A stretch of 32,084 nt of DNA from a virus. The notes below the pieces were generated by a model, which had not been told where the DNA came from, searched no databases, and was given only the letters and a program-made list of their open reading frames with translations. Positions within the stretch are counted from its first letter, which is position 1. Each line of letters starts with the position of its first letter. Of the stretch, positions 25,501-30,113 are shown one piece after another. A program made the position numbers and the translations under genes. The stretch is from positions 1 to 32,084 of IMG/VR virus record IMGVR_UViG_3300025889_000547. The stretch is one strand, 5' to 3'.

Positions 25501-25854
25501 ATTGAACTAGGAATCGACTCGATTCAATATCCAAACAAGTTTGAGGGAGTTGGTGAAAGCGTTGTTGTTTTAGACCCCTCCCAGATCAAATCCGCCGACC
25601 CTGTAACCCGCGACGATGCTGGGAATGTGATACCCCTGAGCCAACGATTCCAGTCTACCAACGCAGACATCCGCTACATGCCAGCCCCGGTTCCAGACCC
25701 ATCCATCCCCGGTGCCTACTCCATGTCCGGCTATCGGATCCTGCCCGGGAAGACCAAGGGCAAGCTGCGGGTCTACTCTCCAGATGGCTCATTGGCTGGC
25801 GTAGTCGGCTCCGTGGATGACGCGCAGCGCATGATTCAACGCAAACTCCGCTGA
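19588..25854 (+). CDS. Giant polyvalent ejection protein: metallopeptidase, ASCH and ADP-ribosyltransferase-like domains
   Basis: 2088 residues. The N-terminus (YTVEIPGGRGIVEVADDVPL) is a common start of phage ejected proteins. Gly/Ala-rich hydrophobic parts (about 195-385) could insert in membrane. The metallopeptidase has H498-E-V-F-H502, with E580 as likely third zinc ligand. GEKTIETR at 1727-1734 marks an ASCH domain (RNA- or nucleotide-binding). V-Y-H-G-T (1871-1875), IHFG (1889-1892) and VVLDPSQIKSA mark an ART-PolyVal-type ADP-ribosyltransferase-like domain. Four [RQ]-hydrophobic-M-P-[SA] tags lie at 944, 1700, 1833 and 2029. A GYRI module is duplicated (962-997, 2048-2088). Residues 995-1051 are low-complexity and overlap an out-of-frame gene. 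It likely enters the host with the DNA. Confidence 0.8.
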   Translation: MPYTVEIPGGRGIVEVADDVPLEEARLQIEKQFPPNGAEIAERLAAEPDYQPTTEEFQLYKDYAKEKQTSFIDSFAQGVDYMLGVAGRGIAAGVTEGAALNPANYLEAMGQGTQQLYGMIAQSQDPNSALFKLKDLINGTGTIESQRQQFIEARKFNQDLAKYESGESTFLPKEMVNPEYVQAAAMILDPTLALPGLGEVFGAGKLATKGVGLAARGVGRGVSALARPVETATKAGERILAEAINVTPEGLATAARTTGVASALGVAPAVGVVGAVPLIATTAREAGEALATAGENLLTQPSRIGPLEAIGRIPGANLRQRTLGVIGQYGGDAALDTALRATAGSIEGGAIGAGLGYLGGGQEGAGFGAGSGATMGAAGTAAARGYQKLTGKAAREARQGDFDRYVASQDENTASLLRQIESQHGLDVASGFMDATALVRGQLGDVNVTLLSAEDYRKRFGTNSRGVQIPEADTPAIYVNADLFGQGKGDSPLYTLGHEVFHALERSEQLASRASDIKDALVGSYVVTDGVATKVTNGLFDDAEVEARFKQYRDKLAPQQAEALAQYDTPQKRADFVASEIAAEYTGALFAGQKPDALLRGFSGLTRTLLDQALTKNADSALNRIAQRIENTFGLKPLDSILFPDLKQASPQVNAMLRDMVRARRKLDERILAADSELTGAIKPSDMGNPIAAKVAQDFGIAEQNPDGTTRWLTDEEINAREWRDNQAVQDILLTRPGARLVDGVIQGRFSPEQLSAIEQSQQVSSRMKDKIRAVAASINNGNSIFIDYNAATRRVKNRITGKHTSKYSSGIRMTQRELLPYAFYFSKADNPVIKAIDLTKVRRAVEGFVRKDGSIDGIWENMDGFMSDLAKYFTNLDSPRRQPSAIALDSDAKAKFMGDLVNDMEKGGRKFVRDFRLDRMGAVEPRNFRARISEEAIQFSKMRWMPSENVGDTKVTGSEEGYRIVSKDKNRLYGPDGKLIGIYDTQLEAERKADAAQARVQSEIDQQQRLAGDEGGQAAEAGRGDRVERGQESGQEGGQALGQVRQEGDVTQYTKEERAALSEAKKRISRNLKEYPEAVPLSMKVNSKTGRVKFDQLKGPDGQPILDAKGRPVVDVVFKKRPYKIRNSPKLSKDNAKAVTQAADLLEADARKAINMPSVSNGLGWYSRMREFLQTAFGASIELFGQLLGATSARTPVDTNFRQALEAIRMFSAGNYDSLLNDFDAHVKKANADAQSGELLRRWKEKNPKKRKSTFKIQDELRKEINRFDKVPLRENGKKFNANSQKVLHVLYGLWLDQTVGPKTPNFAGNLTGRTLKATIDVWAARNLRRLLYEGKAKRWRILPEQESGVTDPDFFFAQDVYDTVAKRLGMNADDLQALMWFMEKDVWEKNGWTSTVGAEKSSFDKEAGKLALDRYQAGVTTFTTPEQYSPEIQEKERMALRNSIAKIPGMTSSRVTHSDGMYGDYIEPSFDVEFSVQRKPDGSSQDISSQVAEIIRIASEQGRKQTDVFVSKVVDQNHPNARPMVEIGFKKAASPEDVQAVVQAFRSNGIDGFTIAKDTRGKVIGIRAQYIPEISARFDTIEHLNPDKSIDFATEWMNKTRNAALSLDQIENVSYKQPGWVSTTVYGIEEYSSATPSDNGRTSRRDELDRRRAVLESRQIPSGPAPNEGMEPGTPGLPTSGGDVQTEVVQSRTPEIARLMPADVRERSININDSDADYTGMIVRGEKTIETRDNPTSLKPYIGKRVGLVSTGTGGKAMLVGSAVIGSPKQYNTESEFRRDYSKHRVEPQSLFDIKKGSPKWGFPLEDVRPIEPVPAPAGGIVARKMPEGFQFMPSDSDYLAAVKSGDTAKAQQMVDQAAKAAGYTVGPVYHGTNAEFTEFKRGDLGIHFGTKEQAAGRGGTREIRAFLKAKPIRIDDDPGFWMGRKIVNLLSDQGVNKTELSKLFNKAASEGGSSGEPNSSADILARGLIELGIDSIQYPNKFEGVGESVVVLDPSQIKSADPVTRDDAGNVIPLSQRFQSTNADIRYMPAPVPDPSIPGAYSMSGYRILPGKTKGKLRVYSPDGSLAGVVGSVDDAQRMIQRKLR
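22571..22741 (+). CDS. Nested small basic protein (DUF6496-like) out of frame in the giant gene
   Basis: 56 residues, MPLKQGYSRKSISSNVSREM, then KAGKPQKQAVAIALSVARK, then a Lys/Ala-rich end and FDKRGM, stop TAA. The order MPLKxGxSxKxISxN ... EMKAGKPQKQAVAIAL is one I firmly recognise from small basic phage proteins (I recall DUF6496 as the family name; this needs a search). AGGA at 22561-22564 is a ribosome binding site six bases before the ATG. By hand count 52 of 56 codons end in G or C in this frame, against 26 of 56 for the enclosing frame over the same bases. The enclosing frame here is Gly/Gln/Glu/Arg low complexity. Either dual coding or a relic swallowed by a fusion. Confidence 0.75.
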   Translation: MPLKQGYSRKSISSNVSREMKAGKPQKQAVAIALSVARKAAKKAGKHSVRFDKRGM

Positions 25855-25857
25855 CCC

Positions 25858-26448
25858 ATGGCCTACAAATCCGCAGATCACGCGAGGCAGACCGACAAGC
25901 TCCGCACGGATGTCGACGGGCTGAGTGTCCGCTGGGCCATCCTCCAGGATCAGCGTTCCAGCGGGACTTCTGCCGGCAGCTCCAGGTCGACGCTCACTGC
26001 GGACATCACGTACATCACCGCGGACTCCACCGAGTACACAGCCGACATGACTTCGGCAAACTGGTTGAACCGGGAGCTCAACACGATCGTTTCCGACGAA
26101 GCTGGCATCATCGAGAGACTGGACGGCAACACATTCCTCCTGGCGCCTGGTCGGTACATGATCCGAGCTCGTGCTTCGTTCCACTATACCCACGGGACTC
26201 GCGTGCAGATCTGGGACGCAACCAACGAGGAGTCAGTCGGTGAGAGCTGCAATGTCTACGTCGAGAACACTGTCGACGTATGCCCAGAAGCTGTCGCCAT
26301 CGTCGAGCCCAACAAACCGACCACCTACAGGATCAAGCGACGCTGCGAGCGCAGTACACCAGACGGTCTGGGTCGAGCAGTGAGCTTCGGGACCCCTGAG
26401 ATCTATTGCGTCGTCGAAGTCGCCCAGATCGCCAGCCTCAAGCCGTAA
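25858..26448 (+). CDS. Virion protein with C-terminal jelly-roll domain
   Basis: 196 residues. Residues 1-35 form a short helix (coiled-coil-like, DHARQTDKLRTDVDGLSVRW), followed by a Ser/Thr-rich linker. The C-terminal 130 residues have the strand order of a C1q/TNF-like jelly roll: LDGNTFLLAPGRYMIRARAS, then VQIWDATNEESVGES, then TYRIKRRCE and FGTPEIYCVVEVAQI. Such domains cap fibres or decorate capsids and form trimers. It is the last gene before the promoter-like region, three bases after the giant gene and far from the other fibre genes, so it may be a separate head decoration or short fibre. Confidence 0.65.
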   Translation: MAYKSADHARQTDKLRTDVDGLSVRWAILQDQRSSGTSAGSSRSTLTADITYITADSTEYTADMTSANWLNRELNTIVSDEAGIIERLDGNTFLLAPGRYMIRARASFHYTHGTRVQIWDATNEESVGESCNVYVENTVDVCPEAVAIVEPNKPTTYRIKRRCERSTPDGLGRAVSFGTPEIYCVVEVAQIASLKP

Positions 26449-26460
26449 GTAGAATTCTCC

Positions 26461-26490
26461 TTGACTCTGTAATTTTTTACAGGGCACTAT
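26461..26490 (+). promoter_or_regulatory. Candidate promoter of the replication block
   Basis: TTGACT (26461-26466) is one base from the sigma70-type -35 consensus. Eighteen bases on, CACTAT (26485-26490) is a poor -10 (three of six). Transcription would begin close to the ATG at 26497, giving a very short or absent leader. It lies at the switch from virion genes to recombination and replication genes. The weak -10 keeps confidence moderate. Confidence 0.4.
26467..26482. promoter_or_regulatory. Palindrome in the promoter spacer, operator candidate
   Basis: CTGTAA (26467-26472) and TTACAG (26477-26482) form a perfect inverted repeat around TTTT. It fills the spacer between the proposed -35 and -10, where a bound repressor would block polymerase. 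The next gene encodes a ribbon-helix-helix protein, a class that binds such short palindromes as dimers, so autoregulation is a natural guess. Confidence 0.45.
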
Positions 26491-26496
26491 CTACTC

Positions 26497-26649
26497 ATGG
26501 CGGCAAAGGGCAAACAACGGACTGCAACGGTCCAGATCGACCTAGTCACTCACACTCTCCTCGTAGCCTGGTGCCGGGACCGAGGTATCAAGCTGGGGCA
26601 TTACGTCTCTCAGCTCATTCAAGAGGCACTCAACAAGCAAACCAAGTAA
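26497..26649 (+). CDS. Ribbon-helix-helix DNA-binding protein
   Basis: 50 residues. A basic start (MAAKGKQR) leads into the strand TATVQIDL (residues 9-16), then a helix with hydrophobic Leu, Val and Trp (about 18-28), a turn RGIKLG, and a second helix HYVSQLIQEAL (35-45). This is the compact Arc/MetJ-type fold, in which the strand of a dimer reads the DNA major groove. It is the first gene after the candidate promoter and palindrome, so it probably controls its own operon and the replication genes. It has no strong ribosome binding site, fitting a leaderless or nearly leaderless message. A longer open frame of the next gene covers it and can hide it in automated calls. Confidence 0.75.
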   Translation: MAAKGKQRTATVQIDLVTHTLLVAWCRDRGIKLGHYVSQLIQEALNKQTK

Positions 26650-26651
26650 CC

Positions 26652-27506
26652 ATGACTAACAACCAAGTGGCACTCGTGCCCGTTTCGACCTACGACAAGG
26701 TCCAGGATCCAATGACCGCGGCGACTCAGCTCGGTGAATGGATTGCGAAGTCCGGCATGTTCGGATGCGAACGCGTCGAGCAGGGCAGCATCCTCGCCAT
26801 GCAATGCCTGGTGGAACGCAAGGCTCCCCTCGAGTTGGCCAAGCATTACCACATCATCGGTGGCAAGCTGTCGCTTCGTGCTGACGCCATGCTGGCATTG
26901 TATCGGGAACGCGGTGGCAAGGTCCAGTGGCTGCAATTCGATGACCAGGCTGCCAAGGCCAAGTGGTCCTACGACGGCAACAACGTGGAGATCGCGTACA
27001 CATCAGACGACGCCAAGCGTGCTGGCCTACTCCCCGCTCGTCCCGGATCCGGTTGGGCGAAGTTCCCCGCGGAGATGCTCAGGGCTCGTCTCATCAGCAA
27101 GGCAGTCCGCATGCTGGCCCCGGAAGTCTGCACCGGCACGTACACCCCGGAGGAGCTCGAGGATATCCAGCGTCCCCAACCCGCACAGGTCGTCATCGGC
27201 TCCATGTCGTCAGTCGCTCAGTCTTCCCAAGTCGAGGTCTCTGTGGCTCAGGCTGAGATCGTCGAAGAGGCCGCGACACTGACTCCCCAGGAGGCTGTCC
27301 TGAAGCTCGTCGAGGAACGTCAGTTGGTGCAGCAGGCTGAGACCTTCCTGTTCGGCAAGAAGTGGATCTCCGGAGAGCAGACCATCAAGGACCTCTCCAG
27401 CCAGCGTTGCGCGAAGATCCTGGCCAAGCCCGAGGCGTTCATCCGTGCGGTGCTCGATGACGTCAACTCGACCCCGGAGATCCCGGCTGAGGAGGGCGCA
27501 CAGTGA
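26652..27506 (+). CDS. RecT-like single-strand annealing protein
   Basis: 284 residues from ATG 26652, two bases after the regulator's stop; in-frame starts back to 26406 would overlap that gene. The order is that of RecT/Red-beta-type phage annealing proteins: LGEWIAKSGMFG, SILAMQCLVERKAPLELAKH, GGKLSLRADAMLALYRERGG, then YTSDDAKRAGL and, at residues 134-169, GWAKFPAEMLRARLISKAVR followed by TGTYTPEEL. These proteins coat single-stranded DNA and anneal it to complementary strands. The C-terminal 110 residues are an acidic linker and a small helical domain. The next gene is a RecB-like nuclease, the usual exonuclease partner. Confidence 0.82.
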   Translation: MTNNQVALVPVSTYDKVQDPMTAATQLGEWIAKSGMFGCERVEQGSILAMQCLVERKAPLELAKHYHIIGGKLSLRADAMLALYRERGGKVQWLQFDDQAAKAKWSYDGNNVEIAYTSDDAKRAGLLPARPGSGWAKFPAEMLRARLISKAVRMLAPEVCTGTYTPEELEDIQRPQPAQVVIGSMSSVAQSSQVEVSVAQAEIVEEAATLTPQEAVLKLVEERQLVQQAETFLFGKKWISGEQTIKDLSSQRCAKILAKPEAFIRAVLDDVNSTPEIPAEEGAQ

Positions 27507-28501
27507 GTTTCGTGACTCGTCCATCCAGCCTGCCTGCCCAGGCCAAGTCGCCAAGGTGGGAGTCCGCAGGCTCGACTGCCATCACCGAGGCCGGCAACGA
27601 TCGCCACACAGCCCTCGAGGAACTCCTCGCCGGGAAACGCTCTGTCTTCGACCTGTTGCCGGAGCACGAACAGCAGGCCGTCCAGTGGGCTCACGACTAC
27701 ATCAGGCTCAACGCGAATGGAGCCATACTATCGGAGCAGCCTGTCGAAATTAAGCGTGGCGGCGTCCCTGTCATGCGCGGGACTGCTGACGCTATTGGCG
27801 TTCGTCATCTTTTCGACTTGAAGTGGGTCGAGCGGAACTACAGTCAGCAGATGGCCGCTTATGCCCTGGGTGTCATGCAGACCTTCGGGTACGACTCCAT
27901 CACGGTCCACGTGCTCTTCGGGGAGACTCAGAGGGTTCAGCGGTATCCGATCACGATGGCTGAGGCCGAGGCACTGGTCTACCCGGTCCTGGACGCTGTC
28001 GCGAATCCTGAAACTCCCTGTCGTGCGTCCGAGTACTGCGGCTGGTGCAAACATCAGACCACCTGCCCGGTTATCCTGGGTCACGTTGGAAAGGTTGGTG
28101 ACGCCTACGAGATGGTCCGCCTCGAGGACTTCCACCTAGCCTCCGTCGATCAGGTCGCAGCCGCGCTCAACCTCGCCAAGGTCGCTGAGGAATGGGCCGA
28201 CTCGATCAAGTCCAAGGCACGTGACCTGGCTTTGTCCGGGATCCGCATTCCAGGCTACGAGATCAAGGAACGGTCCGGCGCCCGGGAGATCGCACCTGAG
28301 AACATCAACATCGCGTTCGAGCGCCTGCAGATGCCTCCAGAGGTCTTCCTCCGGGCATGCAAGGTATCCATCACCAGGCTCGTTGAGGAACTCACCACCA
28401 ACGGACTCAGCAAGAAAGAAGCGAACCAAGCAGTCAACGACCGCCTGCTCGGACTCGTCGAACAGAAACCCGCGGTCAAGTACCTAGCCAAACTCAAGTA
28501 A
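27503..28501 (+). CDS. Cas4/RecB-like PD-(D/E)XK nuclease (DUF2800-like)
   Basis: 332 residues from a GTG overlapping the upstream stop (GTGA). The nuclease core is readable: His35 (GNDRHTALE), Asp96 (RGTADAIGV), Asp105-Leu-Lys107 (FDLKW) and the QxxxY-type motif at 116-120 (QMAAY). Four Cys at 173, 179, 182 and 188 (CRASEYCGWCKHQTTC) could hold an iron-sulphur cluster. The arrangement agrees with DUF2800-type phage nucleases; unlike classical Cas4, all four Cys are C-terminal to the core. The C-terminal 130 residues are helical and may bind the annealing protein. It would resect DNA ends to make single strands for the annealing protein. Confidence 0.82.
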   Translation: MSFVTRPSSLPAQAKSPRWESAGSTAITEAGNDRHTALEELLAGKRSVFDLLPEHEQQAVQWAHDYIRLNANGAILSEQPVEIKRGGVPVMRGTADAIGVRHLFDLKWVERNYSQQMAAYALGVMQTFGYDSITVHVLFGETQRVQRYPITMAEAEALVYPVLDAVANPETPCRASEYCGWCKHQTTCPVILGHVGKVGDAYEMVRLEDFHLASVDQVAAALNLAKVAEEWADSIKSKARDLALSGIRIPGYEIKERSGAREIAPENINIAFERLQMPPEVFLRACKVSITRLVEELTTNGLSKKEANQAVNDRLLGLVEQKPAVKYLAKLK

Positions 28502-28505
28502 CCAT

Positions 28506-28922
28506 ATGCCACGCGTAGTCATTCAAGCAGTCGAAACCAACACCGTCCTCGCTCCAGGAGATTACCCAGCACGCATCGTCAAAGGTGCAGCAGGGATCCA
28601 GGCTGGCGGAAAACACAACGGAGCCGAGAAGGTCGAGGTCTGGTTCCGAATCGCAGAACAGAACACCGTCCGCGAGACCATCTTGTGGGTGCCGTCCATG
28701 ATGTGGAAGGTCAACAAGTTCGCGGCAGCCTGCGGATACGGTAAGGCCGGGGACGACGTCCTGATCGACGGAGAGAATGTCGTTGGTCGGAGCTGCATCG
28801 TGAGCGTCATCAAGGACGAGATCACCGACAAGAACGGCTCGAAGCGGACCATCAACCGCATCACCGAGTTCAAGGTTGGCACCGGGAAGGTCGATGACTT
28901 TCTCGCCGACGACGAACCGTGA
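28506..28922 (+). CDS. Single-stranded DNA-binding protein candidate (DUF669-like)
   Basis: 138 residues. It has OB-fold-like strand order: YPARIVKGAAG, then EKVEVWFRIAEQNTVRETIL, then CIVSVIKDEI, then NRITEFKV, and an acidic tail (DDFLADDEP). Acidic tails are usual in single-strand binding proteins, where they contact partner enzymes. Phage proteins of this shape (DUF669 and similar) lie after nuclease and annealing genes. The Lys/Trp/Asn segment near residue 60 (MMWKVNKFAAACGYGK) is also typical. It begins four bases after the nuclease stop, without a strong ribosome binding site. A different small nucleic-acid-binding role cannot be excluded. Confidence 0.7.
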   Translation: MPRVVIQAVETNTVLAPGDYPARIVKGAAGIQAGGKHNGAEKVEVWFRIAEQNTVRETILWVPSMMWKVNKFAAACGYGKAGDDVLIDGENVVGRSCIVSVIKDEITDKNGSKRTINRITEFKVGTGKVDDFLADDEP

Positions 28923-29026
28923 CCTAATCTACTAGGGGAATCGCGGCGGGGAGTCATGTCCCTGGTCAGGTTACGATCCCCGGGGAGGAACCGCGTAGAA
29001 CTCCCCACTTTCACTCTCATCTCATC
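28923..29026 (+). other. Structured intergenic segment
   Basis: A 104-base gap with dense pairing potential: CGCGG (28942-28946) with CCGCG (28991-28995), and GGGGAGT (28948-28954) with ACTCCCC (29000-29006). The two stems interleave, giving a pseudoknot order. Within the loop lie CCTGGTCAGG (28961-28970) and the perfect palindrome TCCCCGGGGA (28977-28986). It could be a regulatory RNA element of the resolvase gene or a replication site. No promoter or coding frame is convincing. Confidence 0.5.
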
Positions 29027-29494
29027 ATGCGAAATCGATACAACGTCGTCGGAGTGGACCCCGGAGTCTCAGGTGGAATCGCCTGCGTCGACCCGTCGGG
29101 CGCAATCACACTGCACCCAATGCCGGACTCGTTGCCTGGACTCCATCAGCTCCTGGTCGACATCCGATACAAGGACGCCCAACTCTGGATCGAGGAGGTC
29201 CCGAAGTTCACTGGACGCAACATCCCAGGCTCAACGGTCGCAGTACTATTCCAGAACGTCGGACGCATCGAGGGAATTGCACTGGCGCTGGGATACAGCC
29301 TGCACCGCGTTCCACCTACAGCCTGGCAGAATCCGCTGGGACTCGGAGGAAAACGCTCGTGCGCGACACCAGCCGAGTGGAAACGCAAGCTCAAGGCCAA
29401 GGCTGAAGAGCTCTATCCAAAGGTCGACGGCATCACGCTGAAGACCGCAGACGCCCTGCTGATTGCACACCACGCAATGGGAGGTGAGAGGTGA
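29027..29494 (+). CDS. RuvC-like Holliday junction resolvase
   Basis: 155 residues. RNase H-like fold with the RuvC order: NVVGVDPGVSGGIACVD (Asp11 catalytic), LWIEEVP (Glu56 or Glu57), GRIEGIALALGYSLHRVPP with TAWQ, then a basic helix and KTADALLIAHHA (Asp142). This matches phage RuvC-type endonucleases that resolve branched DNA from recombination or replication before packaging. The length is close to the family's usual 150-170. It belongs with the annealing protein and nuclease. Its stop overlaps a GTG start of the next gene. An ATG at 28956 opens a long competing frame across this gene that I regard as a shadow. Confidence 0.82.
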   Translation: MRNRYNVVGVDPGVSGGIACVDPSGAITLHPMPDSLPGLHQLLVDIRYKDAQLWIEEVPKFTGRNIPGSTVAVLFQNVGRIEGIALALGYSLHRVPPTAWQNPLGLGGKRSCATPAEWKRKLKAKAEELYPKVDGITLKTADALLIAHHAMGGER

Positions 29495-29673
29495 AATATC
29501 AGTGCGTCAAAAACCCGAACGTCATCGTCGTGATGATCAATCCAGATGCCGAGTTCCGGCTTGGAGAGGTTCGACACAAGGCAGTGGTCTACTTCAGGCG
29601 CGGCAAAGTCTTCGTCAGAAGGACCGAGGAATTCCACGCCAAGTTCAAACCATTGAAGGAGTATAAACCATGA
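29491..29673 (+). CDS. Small hypothetical protein
   Basis: 60 residues from a GTG overlapping the resolvase stop. It is beta-rich: YQCVKNPNVIVVMINPDAEF, then VVYFRRGKVFVRRTEEF and a basic Lys-rich end. It could be a small nucleic-acid-binding barrel, but I recognise no family. GAGGTGAGAGG upstream gives a purine-rich ribosome binding region. Its stop overlaps the ATG of the six-codon minigene (ATGA), and the binding site of that minigene lies inside its last codons. Confidence 0.6.
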   Translation: MKYQCVKNPNVIVVMINPDAEFRLGEVRHKAVVYFRRGKVFVRRTEEFHAKFKPLKEYKP

Positions 29674-29690
29674 GTGACTTTAGCCGCTGA
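29670..29690 (+). CDS. Six-codon minigene (MSDFSR) with strong ribosome binding site
   Basis: ATG AGT GAC TTT AGC CGC TGA. AAGGAG at 29656-29661 stands eight bases before the ATG, one of the best ribosome binding sites in the window, and the ATG overlaps the upstream stop. The stop lies inside the first hairpin (CCGC ... GCGG) of the structured segment. A leader peptide that couples translation to RNA folding is a possibility; a truncated remnant of a gene is the alternative. Confidence 0.45.
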   Translation: MSDFSR

Positions 29691-29864
29691 GTGGCGGTGA
29701 ACCTGCCGGGGGTACATCTCCCTCCTGAGTGGACCTAGTTGGTTCATGGACTTGGATCCCGGCAGGTTGTTTTTCCGCGGCTGAGTGGTCGTGGGATTGA
29801 AGGGATGAAACGCGAACGTCAGCGACATCAGACGTGACAGCCGGGAGAGACCGGCAAAACCAAC
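29674..29864 (+). ncRNA. Structured non-coding segment, possible small RNA or leader
   Basis: 191 bases without a credible gene. It contains three exact copies of CTGAGTGG (29687, 29725, 29781), a perfect 11-bp long-range stem (29700-29710 with 29758-29768), a hairpin ACGTC/GACGT (29816-29820, 29831-29835) and a hairpin GCCGG-GAGAGA-CCGGC (29840-29855). The last lies nine bases before the next ATG and includes the only purine-rich ribosome-binding candidate (GGGAGAGA). Function is not known; regulation of the following gene, a stable RNA or a replication site are all possible. Confidence 0.45.
29700..29774 (+). terminator. Long-loop stem with T-tract, terminator or attenuator
   Basis: AACCTGCCGGG (29700-29710) pairs without mismatch with CCCGGCAGGTT (29758-29768), followed by GTTTTT (29769-29774). 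The loop is 47 bases and holds a smaller stem GGACC/GGTTC. The stem and T-tract are those of an intrinsic terminator, but the loop is long. With the minigene upstream it could act as an attenuator. Confidence 0.5.
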
Positions 29865-30110
29865 ATGATCAAGTACACGATTCTGATAAACGAACACAAG
29901 AACCACAACATTGCCATTGGTGCGATGGCCGATGAAAACAAGCCAACCGACCGCGAGAGAATGGCACTGATGATGATCTTCTCAGCGATCAAAGCGGTGG
30001 CACTCCACATCGGTGATACTCGCGACATCTCGATGATGGAAGGTGGAGATGCGGTTGTGAAACTCGTCAAAGAAGAACTCAAGAAATCCAACGTCTCTCT
30101 TGGAGAATGA
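29865..30110 (+). CDS. Small hypothetical protein
   Basis: 81 residues. A beta-like start (MIKYTILINEHKNHNIAIGA) is followed by two helices (RERMALMMIFSAIKAVALHI and GDAVVKLVKEELKKSNVSL). No family is recognised. The ribosome binding region lies in the GCCGG hairpin just upstream, so expression may depend on opening that structure. It precedes the primase-helicase by three bases and probably shares its message; an accessory replication or host-takeover role is only a guess. Confidence 0.6.
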   Translation: MIKYTILINEHKNHNIAIGAMADENKPTDRERMALMMIFSAIKAVALHIGDTRDISMMEGGDAVVKLVKEELKKSNVSLGE

Positions 30111-30113
30111 GCA

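Noticed and set aside
26406-26651. In-frame upstream extension of the annealing-protein gene
   Set aside because: The extension translates to Ser/Arg/Pro-rich sequence unlike RecT-type proteins and covers the RHH gene; ATG 26652 directly after the RHH stop is the better start.
28956-29441. 161-codon + strand frame overlapping the resolvase gene, with GGGGAG just before its ATG
   Set aside because: The translation is Ser/Arg-rich without any motif, while the resolvase frame has all RuvC-type catalytic residues. The purines belong to the structured gap.
29725-29760. GGTTC followed by GGATCC suggested a tRNA T-arm
   Set aside because: No acceptor stem, anticodon arm or D-arm can be drawn around it; the bases are better explained by the loop of the long stem.
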